A stretch of 64,000 nucleotides of DNA from Sphingomonas arvum (lineage in GTDB: Bacteria > Pseudomonadota > Alphaproteobacteria > Sphingomonadales > Sphingomonadaceae): NCBI RefSeq assembly GCF_026013565.1, contig NZ_JAPDOB010000002.1, positions 124,001 through 188,000 of the forward strand, written 5' to 3'. A program made the translations under genes and the position numbers. How positions within the stretch are numbered: position 1 is the first letter of the stretch; each line of letters begins with the position of its first letter. Shown one piece after another: positions 26,296 to 35,443 of the stretch. The notes beneath the pieces are model-generated. The model did no database searches. It saw only the letters and a program-made list of their open reading frames with translations, and had not been told where the DNA came from.

Positions 26296-26303
26296 GGCTC
26301 GTC

Positions 26304-26684
26304 TTACAGCATAGCGCGCAGCATGTCCCGTTGCGCTTGGTCAAGCCGCAGCCGCAGGGGACCAAACCAACGGTCGCCGGTGTCAACCACGACAAGATCG
26401 CCGCACGTGGTGACCGCTGGCGCGCCGGGCAACAGCCTGGTCGCAGGGTGGGCGCCGTGGACCTTCACCGCCACCAGCCTGCCATCCGTGGCGCGGACCA
26501 GGGCGGCGCGTCCGTCGAGGCCGATCACCATCCGCTCGACCCTGAACGGGTTATACTCGAACTGCACCCGCTCGGTAACTTGCTCGGGCGCAAGTGGCTC
26601 TGATCCCCCGAGGCGTAGCAAGCGCGCGACCCCGCCCAAGGCCAGCACGCCGGCAAGCGAGCCGAGGCTGAGCAGCCAATTCAT
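26304..26684 (-). CDS. Hypothetical single-pass membrane-anchored protein
   Basis: The 126-aa protein begins with a hydrophobic segment (MNWLLSLGSLAGVLALGGVA) followed by a soluble domain rich in beta-prone residues (RVERMVIGLDGRAALVR, DLVVVDTGDRWFGPLRL). Family not recognised. Its ATG overlaps the recQ TGA by four bases, so it is coupled to recQ. It is probably anchored in the inner membrane. Confidence 0.7.
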   Translation of the reverse strand: MNWLLSLGSLAGVLALGGVARLLRLGGSEPLAPEQVTERVQFEYNPFRVERMVIGLDGRAALVRATDGRLVAVKVHGAHPATRLLPGAPAVTTCGDLVVVDTGDRWFGPLRLRLDQAQRDMLRAML

Positions 26685-28441
26685 GCCCCGAACGCGGCGA
26701 CGGTCTCGATCATCGCATCACCGTAGCGCTGGAGCTTGGCCTCGCCCACGCCCTGCACCCGAGCGAGTTCGTGAAGAGTGGCAGGCCGGGCCGCCGCGAT
26801 CTCCCGCAGGGTGCTGTCGTGGAACACGACATAGGAGGGGACGCCCTGCGCCGCGGCGAGGCTGCGGCGGGTTTCCCGCAGCGCGTCGAACAGCGGGTCG
26901 GCGGGATGGTCCCCGGCATCGCCGCGGCGTCGGCGCTTGCGCTGCGGCGGTACGGCGATGCTGACCGACTCATTGCCCTTCAGGATCGGCTTGGCGCCCG
27001 GGCCGAAGCTCAGGCCGCCGTACGCATCGGCCCGCAGCGCGTCGCGCGCCACCAGCGCCCGGGCGACCGGGCGCACCAGCGGCAGCTCCTCGTCGCCGCA
27101 GATGCCGAACACGGACAGCCGGTGGTGACCATTGGCGTGCACCTTGTCTGTCTCCTTGCCGGCGAGCACGTCGGCCAGGTGCCCGACGCCGAACCGCATC
27201 TCGGTGCGAAAGGCGGCGGAGAGCAGCTTGCGGGCGACCTCCGTGGCGTCGAGTTGCGCCGGAGGCTCCAGGCAGTTGTCGCAATTGCCGCAACTGGCTG
27301 GCGGGTCTTCGCCGAAGTGACGCAGCAGCACTGCACGGCGGCAGCCCGGCGTCTCGACCAGCGCAGCAAGGGCGTTGAGCCGCTCGCGCTCCGATTCGCG
27401 GCGCTCCGGCGGGCACTCCTCCTCCAGCCGCTGCCGGGCCAGCGCGAAGTCGCTGGCCGACCAGAACAGCCACGCCTCCGCAGGCTCACCATCACGCCCC
27501 GCCCGGCCGGTCTCCTGGTAATAGCTCTCGATTGATTTCGGAATGGCGACGTGCGCGACGGTGCGCACGTCCGGCTTGTCGATGCCCATGCCAAAGGCGA
27601 CCGTCGCGGCCATCGCCATCTCCTCCGACGCGACAAACGCCGCCTGGTTGCGGGCGCGCACCTCGGAGGCGAGGCCGGCGTGATAGGCAAGCGCCGGCCG
27701 ACCAGTGGCCGTAAGCGCCTCCGCCGTCCGCTCCGCCTTGTCCCGGCTGGGCGTGTAGACGATCGCCGGACCCGGCCGGTCGCGCAGCAGGTCCTTCAAT
27801 TGCTTGCCCGTCTGTTCGCGCGGCCGAATGACGTAGCGAATGTTGGGCCGATCGAAGCCCGCGACGATCAGCCCGTCGCCGGGTAGCCCGAGTTGCTGCA
27901 GAATATCGGCCCGCGTGCGCCGATCGGCAGTCGCGGTCAGCGCCAGCCGCGGCACCTTGGCATGGTCGTCGAGCAGGCTCTTCAGCTGGCGGTAGTCGGG
28001 GCGGAAGTCGTGACCCCACTCGCTGACGCAATGCGCCTCGTCGATGGCGATCAGCGACAAGGGCGTCCGCTCGATCAGGCGGCGGAAATAGTCCGTCGTG
28101 GCCCGCTCCGGCGCGACATAGAGCAGGTCGAGCTCGCCGTTCAGCGCGCGCGCGGTCACCGCCTGTCGATCGTCGGCGCTGGTCAGCGACGCGGCCCGGA
28201 TGCCCAGTGCATCGGCCGAGCGGATCTGGTCGTGCATCAGCGCGATCAGCGGCGAGACCACCAGCGCGGTGCCTTCCCGCGCCAATGCCGGCAACTGGTA
28301 GCACAGCGACTTGCCCGCGCCGGTCGGCATTACCGCCAGCGTGTGCTGTCCGGCCAGCACGCGCCCGACCACCTCCTCCTGCACGCCGCGGAAGTGGTCG
28401 AAGCCGAAGACGGATTTGAGCAGCTGATGGGGGTCGGTCAC
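26681..28441 (-). CDS. recQ: ATP-dependent DNA helicase RecQ
   Basis: The 586-aa 3'-5' helicase of recombination and fork repair has Walker A MPTGAGKSLCYQLPAL, the DEAH box IDEAHCVSEWGHDFRPDY, motif VI QETGRAGRDG, a zinc-binding Cys set (CRRAVLLRHF through SCGNCDNC) and an RQC region. A C-terminal HRDC domain ends it (about residues 505-580, ATLHELARVQGVGEAKLQRYG). The start is GTG at 28441. Length matches short alphaproteobacterial RecQ with one HRDC. Confidence 0.96.
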   Translation of the reverse strand: MTDPHQLLKSVFGFDHFRGVQEEVVGRVLAGQHTLAVMPTGAGKSLCYQLPALAREGTALVVSPLIALMHDQIRSADALGIRAASLTSADDRQAVTARALNGELDLLYVAPERATTDYFRRLIERTPLSLIAIDEAHCVSEWGHDFRPDYRQLKSLLDDHAKVPRLALTATADRRTRADILQQLGLPGDGLIVAGFDRPNIRYVIRPREQTGKQLKDLLRDRPGPAIVYTPSRDKAERTAEALTATGRPALAYHAGLASEVRARNQAAFVASEEMAMAATVAFGMGIDKPDVRTVAHVAIPKSIESYYQETGRAGRDGEPAEAWLFWSASDFALARQRLEEECPPERRESERERLNALAALVETPGCRRAVLLRHFGEDPPASCGNCDNCLEPPAQLDATEVARKLLSAAFRTEMRFGVGHLADVLAGKETDKVHANGHHRLSVFGICGDEELPLVRPVARALVARDALRADAYGGLSFGPGAKPILKGNESVSIAVPPQRKRRRRGDAGDHPADPLFDALRETRRSLAAAQGVPSYVVFHDSTLREIAAARPATLHELARVQGVGEAKLQRYGDAMIETVAAFGA

Positions 28442-28481
28442 CGAGTCGCTTTCACGTGGCGCGGCCCGGTGTGCAACCCGC

Positions 28482-30629
28482 TTACTTCTCCCCGCCCGCG
28501 CCGGTCAGCCCATAGTAGGTCAGGTACGGATTGATATCCGGATCGCGGCCGGCAAAGGCGCGGTACATCGCGTTGTAGTCGAGCGTGTTGCCGCGCGACA
28601 GAACCATGTCGCGGAAACGCTGACCGTTCGCGCGGGTCAGGCCGCCGTTGGCCTCGAACCAGGCGAACGCGTCCTGGCCAAGCATGCGGGTCCACGGATA
28701 GGCGTAATAGCCGGCCGAATAGCCGTTGCTCCAAATGTGCAGGAAGTAATTGGAGCGATAGCGCGGCGGCACGTCGGCTACGTCGTACCCGCTCTTGGCC
28801 AGCGCCTGCGCCTCGAACTTGTCCACATCCTGCCGCGGAGCGGTCGCCGGCAGGCTGTGCCAGTCGAGGTCGAGCCGCGCCGCTTCCAGCACCTCGCCAT
28901 TGTCATAGCCCTGGTTGAAGGTGCGGGCCTGCTTGATCTTGTTGATCAGGTCCTGCGGGATCGACTGCCCTGTCTTGTAGTGCACCGCGTAGCGCGGCAG
29001 CACCTTGGGATCGAGCGCCCAATTCTCGTTGAACTGCGACGGGAACTCAACGAAGTCGCGCGCCACGCTGGTGCCCGACAGCGTCGGGTAGGTCTGCGCC
29101 GCGAACAGGCCGTGCAGGGCATGGCCGAACTCGTGGAACATGGTGGTGACGTCGTCGAAGCTGATCAGCGCCGGCTGCCCGGGCGCCGGCTTGGTGAAGT
29201 TCTCGACATTGTAGATGACCGGCTTGGTTCCGCGCAGGGCCGACTGGTTGACCAGGTTCGACATCCACGCGCCGCCGTTCTTGTTGTCGCGCTTCCAGAA
29301 GTCGAAATACATCAGCCCGAGCTGCTTCCCGTCGGCATCGGTGACCTCGTAGGTCAGCATGTCGGGGTTCCAGGTTGGCAGGTCGGTGCGCTGCTTGAAG
29401 GTCAGGCCGTACAGCTGGTTGGCGGCGAAGAAGACGCCGTCGGTCAGCACCTTGTGGATCTCGAAATACGGCTTCAGCTGGTCATTATCGAGCGCGTACC
29501 GCTGCTTGCGGATCTGCTCGGCATAATAGTCCCAGTCGGCCGGTGTGACGCTTGTCACTCCCTTCGAGGCGGCCAATGCCCGGATGTCGGCCGCTTCCTG
29601 CTTCTGCTTGGCCGCCGTGGCGGGCGCGAGCCGCTCGAGGAAGCCGACCGCCGCCGCACGGTTCTTGGCCATCTGGTCGAACAGGGCGTAATCGGCCCAA
29701 TTGGCGTAGCCGAACAGCGCCGCTTTCCGCGCGCGCATTTGGGCGATCTCCTGGATCAGCGGCCGGGTATCGTTCGCGTCGCCATGCTCCGCCCGGGTAA
29801 GGCTGGCGTCGAGCAGCTTCTGCCGGGTGGCATGGTCCGCCAGGCTGGCCATCGCCGGCTGGCGCGTGGTGTTCTGCAGCGGTAGAACCCAGCCGGTCAG
29901 CTTGCGGTCCTTGGCGGCCTCGGCCGCGGCGGCGACCTGCTCTTCCGACAGGCCGGCCAGCTCGGCCCGGTCGGTGATGTGCACGGCGCCGGCCTTGGCG
30001 GCATTCAGCAGCTTCTGGGTGAACGAGGTCTGCAGCGTGCTCAGCCGCGTATTCATGGCCTTCAGCTGCGCCTGCTTAGCTGGCGGCAGCTCGGCGCCGG
30101 CATGGACCATGCCCTTGTAGTAGACGTCCAGCAGCTTGGCCTGCTCAGGGTTGAGGTTCAGCGAGGCCTGGCGGTCATGCAGGTTCTTCACCCGAGCGAA
30201 CAACTGCGGGTTCAGGTTGATGTAGTCGGAATGAGCTGCGAACAGCGGCGAGGTCTGGGTGTCGACCGCTTGCAGCGTGTCGTTAGTGTTGGCGCCGTTC
30301 ACCGCCGAGAAGGCAAGGTTGGCTCGCTCTAGCAGCTGGCCCGAACGCTCCAGCGCGACGATCGTGTTGTCGAACGTTGGCGCGGCCTTGCTGGCGGCGA
30401 TGGCACGCACCTCCGCCTTCTGCTGGGCCATGCCGGCGAGCAGCGCCGGCAGGTAGTCGCTGTCCTTGATGCGTGAGAAGTCCGGCGCCTGCAGCGGCAA
30501 CGTGCTGGGCTTGGCGAACGGATTGGACATGGGCAACGTTGCGCCCGTTGCGGCGTGAGCGGGCGCAGCAGGTGCCTGGACCGGCACCAGTGAGACGGCG
30601 GCAGTGGCGAAAAGAAGCTTGCGGATCAT
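28482..30629 (-). CDS. M3 family peptidyl-dipeptidase with signal peptide (Dcp-like)
   Basis: The 715-aa protein starts with a cleavable-looking signal (MIRKLLFATAAVSLVPVQAP), placing it in the periplasm. The zinc motif H499-EFGH503 lies in FHEFGHALHGLF, with the third-ligand region VEFPSQFNENWALDP and the M3 tail HIWSNGYSAGYYAYPWTRML. M3 Dcp enzymes cut dipeptides from the C-termini of oligopeptides. E. coli Dcp is cytoplasmic, so export here fits a periplasmic peptide-recycling role. It is followed by recQ after 40 bp. Confidence 0.93.
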   Translation of the reverse strand: MIRKLLFATAAVSLVPVQAPAAPAHAATGATLPMSNPFAKPSTLPLQAPDFSRIKDSDYLPALLAGMAQQKAEVRAIAASKAAPTFDNTIVALERSGQLLERANLAFSAVNGANTNDTLQAVDTQTSPLFAAHSDYINLNPQLFARVKNLHDRQASLNLNPEQAKLLDVYYKGMVHAGAELPPAKQAQLKAMNTRLSTLQTSFTQKLLNAAKAGAVHITDRAELAGLSEEQVAAAAEAAKDRKLTGWVLPLQNTTRQPAMASLADHATRQKLLDASLTRAEHGDANDTRPLIQEIAQMRARKAALFGYANWADYALFDQMAKNRAAAVGFLERLAPATAAKQKQEAADIRALAASKGVTSVTPADWDYYAEQIRKQRYALDNDQLKPYFEIHKVLTDGVFFAANQLYGLTFKQRTDLPTWNPDMLTYEVTDADGKQLGLMYFDFWKRDNKNGGAWMSNLVNQSALRGTKPVIYNVENFTKPAPGQPALISFDDVTTMFHEFGHALHGLFAAQTYPTLSGTSVARDFVEFPSQFNENWALDPKVLPRYAVHYKTGQSIPQDLINKIKQARTFNQGYDNGEVLEAARLDLDWHSLPATAPRQDVDKFEAQALAKSGYDVADVPPRYRSNYFLHIWSNGYSAGYYAYPWTRMLGQDAFAWFEANGGLTRANGQRFRDMVLSRGNTLDYNAMYRAFAGRDPDINPYLTYYGLTGAGGEK

Positions 30630-30784
30630 CAGGTTACCTGCACCTACGGAGAATGAGTCGCCGCTGCTCTAGCGCGTCTCGCCCTTTCAAGGAACTGAAC
30701 CGGGCTGGTGCCCATCGGCCACTTGGACAGTTTCGCGGCACGGCAGCCTTGATGCGCTGCCCCCGGGCCTCCAAACGGGCAGGC

Positions 30785-32227
30785 ATGACCGTGCGCGTGA
30801 ACATGGGGGCCGGGCCGGGCAATGAGCCGGCGCTGATCGACCTTGAAGAGCTGCTGGCGACCCGGCTGCTGGTGCAGGGCAATTCGGGCTCGGGCAAGTC
30901 GCACCTGTTGCGCCGGTTGCTGGAACAGAGCGCTGGGCAGGTGCAGCAGGTGGTGGTTGATCCCGAGGGCGACTTCGTCACGCTCGCCGAGCGCTACGGA
31001 CATGTGGTGATCGAAGCGGCGGAAGCGCACGAGAAGGACATCGGCCGGCTGGCCGCGCGAGTGCGCGAGCATCGCGCTTCAGTGGTGCTGAGCCTGGAAG
31101 GCTTGGAGGCGGAAGGGCAGATGCGCTGCGCCGCGGCTTTCCTGTCCGCCCTGTTCGACGCTCCCCGCGACCATTGGTACCCGGCGCTGGTAGTGGTGGA
31201 CGAGGCGCAGCTGTTCGCTCCCGCGGGCGGCGGCGAGGTGGCGGAGGAAGTGCGCCGCGCGTCGCTGTCGGCAATGACCAACCTGATGTGCCGTGGCCGC
31301 AAGCGCGGGCTGGCCGGCGTGATCGCCACCCAGCGGCTGGCCAAGCTGGCCAAGAACGTCGCCGCCGAAGCGTCCAACTTCCTGATGGGGCGAACCTTCC
31401 TCGACATCGATATGGCGCGGGCCGCCGACCTGCTCGGCATGGAGCGGCGCCAGGCCGAGCAGATCCGTGATCTCGCCCGGGGCACCTTTTTGGCGCTTGG
31501 CCCGGCGATCTGCCGGCGCCCGCTAACCGTGGCGATTGGCCCGGTGGAAACCCAGGCCCGATCGATGAGCCCCAAGCTGCTGCCCCTGCCGAATGCTCCG
31601 GCGGGAGACCTGCAGGGTTTGCTGTTTGCGCCGGGGCCGGAGTTGCCTCCTCCGCCGCCCCGGCCCGAGCCCAAGCCGCTCGCCTCCGACGCGCTGCTGG
31701 AGCAGCTCGCCGCCGCGGTGCCGTCGGTCGCGCCGGCCATGCCGGCCAAGAGCACGGCGGAAGGCGAAGCGATCGTCGCGGCTGTGCTGGAGGCGCTGGC
31801 GAGCGATCCGGACAGCGGCGGGCGATCGGCCGCGGTGCTCTACCAGGATTTCACCATCCGCTGCCGGATGGCGGGGCTCGCGCCGGCGCCGTTCGACTTG
31901 CCCGCCTTCACCCGGCGCCTGTCAATGGCTCGGGCGGGGATATTCAGTGAGGCGGACGGCAGCTGGGCACCGGCGCTGGCAGCGGCCGACGGGCTGCCTG
32001 ACGACATGCTCGGGCCTTTCCTGCTGCTCGCCCGCGCCGCGCGCGAACAGCAGCCCTGTCCCAGCGACGAGGCGATCGCCGCCAGCTACGGCACGGCCAG
32101 CCTCGGCCGGGTCCGGCGCCTGCTCAGCTACATCGAGAGCCGCGAGCTGATCGTCACCCGGGTTGACCTCAGCGGCAAGCGCAGCATTGCGATACCGCGG
32201 CTCGGCTGGACCACCGCTGCGGCGTGA
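30785..32227 (+). CDS. HerA-like/DUF87 ATP-binding protein with C-terminal extension
   Basis: The 480-aa protein has Walker A GNSGSGKS (residues 32-39), Walker B ALVVVDEAQLF and the HerA/FtsK-type block GRKRGLAGVIATQRLAKLAK, with sensor region FLMGRTFLDIDMARAADLLG. A Pro-rich linker (about residue 280-305, GPELPPPPPRPEPKPLASD) leads to a helical C-terminal domain resembling winged-helix sequence. HerA-type ATPases pump or translocate DNA. No NurA nuclease gene is adjacent. Its stop overlaps the next gene's GTG. Start is ATG before TVRVNMGAGPG; the upstream frame lies over the M3 peptidase. Confidence 0.8.
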   Translation: MTVRVNMGAGPGNEPALIDLEELLATRLLVQGNSGSGKSHLLRRLLEQSAGQVQQVVVDPEGDFVTLAERYGHVVIEAAEAHEKDIGRLAARVREHRASVVLSLEGLEAEGQMRCAAAFLSALFDAPRDHWYPALVVVDEAQLFAPAGGGEVAEEVRRASLSAMTNLMCRGRKRGLAGVIATQRLAKLAKNVAAEASNFLMGRTFLDIDMARAADLLGMERRQAEQIRDLARGTFLALGPAICRRPLTVAIGPVETQARSMSPKLLPLPNAPAGDLQGLLFAPGPELPPPPPRPEPKPLASDALLEQLAAAVPSVAPAMPAKSTAEGEAIVAAVLEALASDPDSGGRSAAVLYQDFTIRCRMAGLAPAPFDLPAFTRRLSMARAGIFSEADGSWAPALAAADGLPDDMLGPFLLLARAAREQQPCPSDEAIAASYGTASLGRVRRLLSYIESRELIVTRVDLSGKRSIAIPRLGWTTAAA

Positions 32228-33000
32228 GCAGCGTCGCCGACACCTTCCGCATCCCCGCTCGGCGGCGGGCGGCAGGACTGGCCGCGGCCTTCGCCATTGA
32301 AGCGCTGCTGGTGCTGGCGCTGCTCACCCTAGGCCGGGAGCGCACGGCGGGCCGGACGGAGCAGCCGCGGGTGGTCAGTTTCGAGCTGAGCCCCGACAAG
32401 ACACCGGAGCAGCCAACTCCACCCAAGGCGCAGGAGCAGGCGGCTCCGTCTGAGCCGCAGCCCACGCCTACCAAGCCGCAGCCACCCCTCCCCGGCGAGC
32501 CAGTCCGAGTGACGAGGCCGATACAGCCGGTGTCGCCCGCGCCACTTCCGCCCCTCGTCGAGCTCCCGCGTGGAGCCGTGCCCTCGATCGACCTACGCTC
32601 GCTGCCGTCCGCGCCGGCGGCGCCGGCGAAACCGCGCCGGGCTGCCGGGCCACCATCGGACAGCCGCGACGTCGACACGCCGGTAGTCGGCACCGCTCCG
32701 AACGGCGAGCGGCTCTACGCCGCCTCCTGGTACCGCGAGCCTTATGACGACGAGTTGCGCGGCTACCTGTCGACTGCCGACGGTCCCGGCTGGGCACTGA
32801 TTGCCTGCAAGACGGTGCCAGACTTCCGGGTCGACGACTGCGTCGCGCTGGACGAATATCCTGCCAACTCGCGCATGGCCCGGGCGGTGCTGGCGGCGGC
32901 GTGGCAATTCCGGGTTCGCCCCCCGCAACTGGGCGGGCAACTCAAGGTTGGCGAGTGGGTCCGGATCCGGATCGACTATTCGCTGCGGCGGAGTGGGTAG
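32224..33000 (+). CDS. TonB-like proline-rich envelope protein
   Basis: The 258-aa protein has one N-terminal helix (about residues 18-37, AAAFAIEALLVLALLTLG). A long Pro-rich spacer (about 50-140, QPTPPKAQEQAAPSEPQPT) and a C-terminal domain of about 95 residues follow. The layout matches TonB-type energy transducers, but the C-terminal domain lacks the classic TonB end, and a second transducer partner (ExbB/ExbD) is absent. GTG overlaps the HerA-like stop (GTGA). It ends against the Atm1 gene. Confidence 0.65.
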   Translation: MSSVADTFRIPARRRAAGLAAAFAIEALLVLALLTLGRERTAGRTEQPRVVSFELSPDKTPEQPTPPKAQEQAAPSEPQPTPTKPQPPLPGEPVRVTRPIQPVSPAPLPPLVELPRGAVPSIDLRSLPSAPAAPAKPRRAAGPPSDSRDVDTPVVGTAPNGERLYAASWYREPYDDELRGYLSTADGPGWALIACKTVPDFRVDDCVALDEYPANSRMARAVLAAAWQFRVRPPQLGGQLKVGEWVRIRIDYSLRRSG

Positions 33001-33013
33001 CCTACTCCGCCGC
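32985..33013. terminator. Hairpin enclosing both convergent stop codons
   Basis: GCGGCGGAGT (32985-32994) pairs perfectly with ACTCCGCCGC (33004-33013). The 9-base loop contains the TAG of the TonB-like gene and most of the TAG of the opposing Atm1 gene. No T-run follows on either side, so termination efficiency is uncertain. Confidence 0.4.
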
Positions 33014-34810
33014 TTCCTCCAGCGCTCGTTCATGCGCCTGTCGCGCCCATAGCTCGGCGTAGAGACCACCTTTGCGCAGCAGCTCGCCATGAGTTCCCCG
33101 CTCGGCGACCTGGCCCGCGTCCAGCACCATGATCTGATCGGCCCCGACCACCGTCGAAAGCCGGTGAGCGATGGTGATGGTGGTGCGGTTCGCCGAAACC
33201 CGGTTGAGAGTGTCCTGGATAGCCTCCTCGGTGCGGCTGTCGAGCGCGCTGGTCGCCTCGTCCAGGATCAACACGGGCGGGTTCTTGAGCAGGGTACGGG
33301 CGATCGCCACCCGCTGCTTCTCGCCGCCCGACAGCTTCAACCCGCGCTCGCCGACCATGGCCTCGTACCCGTCGGGCAAAGCGGCGATGAACCGGTCGAT
33401 TGACGCGCCGCCCGCCGCCGCCTCGATCTCTGCCTGGCTGGCTCCATCGCGGCCGTAGCCGATGTTGTAGCCAATCGTGTCGTTGAACAGCACCGTATCT
33501 TGCGGAACGATGCCGATAGCGGACCGCAGGCTCGCCTGGGTCACGGCGGTGATGTCCTGCCCGTCGATCAGAATTCGCCCGCCCTGCGGATCGTAGAACC
33601 GGTAGATCAGGCGGGCGAGCGTCGACTTGCCCGCGCCGGACGGACCCACGATCGCCAGCGTGGTGCCGGGTGGGACGGTGAAGCTGACGCCCTTGAGAAT
33701 CTCGCGCTCCGGATCATAGCCGAAGTGAACGTCCTCAAAGCGCAGCTCGCCGCGGCCGACGACGAGGTCAGGGGCGCCTGGCCGATCGGTGACCTCTGCC
33801 GGCGTGTCGGTCAGATCGAACATCGCCTCCATGTCGATCAAGCCCTGACGGATAGAACGGTAGACCCAGCCGAGCATGTCGAGCGGCCGGAACAGCTGCA
33901 TCAGGAGGCTGTTGACCAGCACCACGTCGCCCGGCGTGAACCGCCCGCGGGCCCAGCCCCAGACAGTAAAGCCCATGGCACCCGCCATCATCGTATTGGT
34001 GATCAGGCTCTGCCCGATGTTGAGCCAGGCGAGCGAAACCTCGTTCTTCACGGCCGCTCGCGTATAGGAGCCAACCGCCTCGTCGTAGCGCCGCGCTTCC
34101 CGCTCCTCTGCGCCGAAATACTTCACCGTCTCATAGTTCAGCAGGCTGTCGACGGCGCGGCCGATCGCCTTGTTGTCGACTTCGTTCATCTCTCGCTGCA
34201 GCTTGGCTCGCCAGTCAGTGACCCAGCGAGTGAAGCCGATGTAGATCGCAACGATGGCCAACGTGGCGAGCACCAGCCGACCACCAAACTTGACGTAGAA
34301 GATGATGCATATCGCGGTGAGCTCGATCACCGTTGGGGCAATGTTGAACAGCAGGAAATAGAGCATCATGTCGATGCTCTTCGTCCCGCGCTCGACGATC
34401 TTGGTCAGGCTTCCGGTGCGCCGCTCCAGGTGGAAGCGCAGCGACAGGCTATGGACATGGCGGAAGACGCGGGCCGCCAGGCGGCGAGCGGCACCCTGGC
34501 CGACCTTCTCAAAGATGGCGTTCCTGAGGTTGTCGCTCAGCACCCCGCCGAAGCGCGCAGCAGCGTAGGCCACGACCAGCGCCAGAACGACTCCGGCCGC
34601 CTGCGTCGGCCCACTCATGCGGTCGATCACCGCCTTGTAGGCGAACGGCATGACCAGGGTCAGCGCCTTGCCGACGAGGACCAGCACGACCGACAGGGTG
34701 ACGCGCGATTTAAGTTCACGCTCGCCGGCTGGCCACAGCATCGGCAGAAAACGCCACAGCGTGCGGAAGCCCGCCGGCGGGCGGGCGTCGGGTTCGGTCG
34801 CTGCGGCCAT
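33002..34810 (-). CDS. atm1: Atm1-type ABC exporter (permease-ATPase fusion)
   Basis: The 602-aa half-transporter has a six-helix membrane domain (about 30-330) and an ATPase domain. Walker A is GPSGAGKST, signature LSGGEKQRVAIAR and Walker B VLILDEATSALD. The membrane region matches my recollection of the structurally known NaAtm1 of Novosphingobium (ERGTKSIDMMLYFLLFNIAP, DSLLNYETVKYFGAEERE, MLGWVYRSIRQGLIDME). Atm1 exporters move glutathione-linked compounds and protect from heavy metals or support Fe-S maturation outside the cytoplasm. Start chosen at MAAATEPDARPP; the frame extends 13 codons upstream without support. Confidence 0.93.
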   Translation of the reverse strand: MAAATEPDARPPAGFRTLWRFLPMLWPAGERELKSRVTLSVVLVLVGKALTLVMPFAYKAVIDRMSGPTQAAGVVLALVVAYAAARFGGVLSDNLRNAIFEKVGQGAARRLAARVFRHVHSLSLRFHLERRTGSLTKIVERGTKSIDMMLYFLLFNIAPTVIELTAICIIFYVKFGGRLVLATLAIVAIYIGFTRWVTDWRAKLQREMNEVDNKAIGRAVDSLLNYETVKYFGAEEREARRYDEAVGSYTRAAVKNEVSLAWLNIGQSLITNTMMAGAMGFTVWGWARGRFTPGDVVLVNSLLMQLFRPLDMLGWVYRSIRQGLIDMEAMFDLTDTPAEVTDRPGAPDLVVGRGELRFEDVHFGYDPEREILKGVSFTVPPGTTLAIVGPSGAGKSTLARLIYRFYDPQGGRILIDGQDITAVTQASLRSAIGIVPQDTVLFNDTIGYNIGYGRDGASQAEIEAAAGGASIDRFIAALPDGYEAMVGERGLKLSGGEKQRVAIARTLLKNPPVLILDEATSALDSRTEEAIQDTLNRVSANRTTITIAHRLSTVVGADQIMVLDAGQVAERGTHGELLRKGGLYAELWARQAHERALEEAAE

Positions 34811-34866
34811 GCGACACAGGTAGGAAGCCGTTACCAAGCGTGCAAACAAACGGAGGTGAAATGGTG

Positions 34867-34891
34867 GGAACGGACCGTTAACTGCGCGGTT
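34867..34891 (+). promoter_or_regulatory. Possible EcfG-type (general stress sigma) promoter
   Basis: GGAAC (34867-34871), 16 bases, then GGTT (34888-34891). The alphaproteobacterial EcfG consensus is GGAAC-N16/17-CGTT, so one -10 base differs. It lies about 40 bp before the small exported protein gene at 34932. Confidence 0.3.
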
Positions 34892-34931
34892 AAGCAGGCA
34901 AGTTCCGGTTGCTTGTCAGTGAGTTCGTATC

Positions 34932-35186
34932 ATGGGTCCAGTCGCCTACGTGATCGCCATTCTGGGTTGTTCGGACGGCTCGGCCGCGTGCACCACGGTG
35001 CAGACCATGCCGGCTCACTACGCCAGCGAAGCGAGCTGCAGCGCGGCCACCGGTAGCGTGCTGGCGCAGAGCACCGATTTCGACTTCCCCACCATTGTTG
35101 CCGAATGCCGCGCTGTGCGGAGTGTCCCCGCCGCTCAAGCGAAGGAGCGGCCAACGCGCACGGGCGTTCTCACCCTCGAAGGCTGA
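34932..35186 (+). CDS. Small exported or periplasmic hypothetical protein
   Basis: The 84-aa protein begins MGPVAYVIAILGCSDGSAAC, a short hydrophobic stretch followed by four Cys in the first 60 residues (positions 13, 20, 36, 59). Disulfides in the periplasm are plausible. I recall similar small proteins in sphingomonads, without known function. It is first in a row of same-strand small and stress-type genes to 37591. No classical signal cleavage site is clear. Confidence 0.65.
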   Translation: MGPVAYVIAILGCSDGSAACTTVQTMPAHYASEASCSAATGSVLAQSTDFDFPTIVAECRAVRSVPAAQAKERPTRTGVLTLEG

Positions 35187-35220
35187 GCCGCTCCGGCTCG
35201 GCGCAAAGCGGAGCCTCATC

Positions 35221-35439
35221 ATGAGCAAGGAAAACAGCCACGCTTCGACCGGCGGGCAGCTGAGCCAGAACCAGAAGAACGCCATGTCGGACGACCCCGG
35301 CGACGGCGCCCGGAACAGCTTCACGGCCGGCAAGGACGGCAGCACGCCCGTCGAGAAGGCGCCGAAGAACGACGCCCAGGACGAGTCCACCATAGAGGCG
35401 TTCGGGGATGCCGGCGCCGGCGTTGCGGCCAAGGAGTAA
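35221..35439 (+). CDS. Small hydrophilic hypothetical protein
   Basis: The 72-aa protein (MSKENSHASTGGQLSQNQKN) is very rich in Asn, Asp, Lys, Gly and Ser, with almost no hydrophobic core, so it is probably disordered, like many desiccation- or stress-linked small proteins. It starts 34 bp after the previous stop and ends 4 bp before the SDR gene. The ribosome site is weak. Stress role is inferred from composition and neighbours. Confidence 0.6.
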   Translation: MSKENSHASTGGQLSQNQKNAMSDDPGDGARNSFTAGKDGSTPVEKAPKNDAQDESTIEAFGDAGAGVAAKE

Positions 35440-35443
35440 GCGC

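Noticed and set aside
34878-34893. TTAA-N8-TTAA as a CtrA box
   Set aside because: CtrA sites need a 7-base spacer (TTAA-N7-TTAA); the flanks also do not fit.
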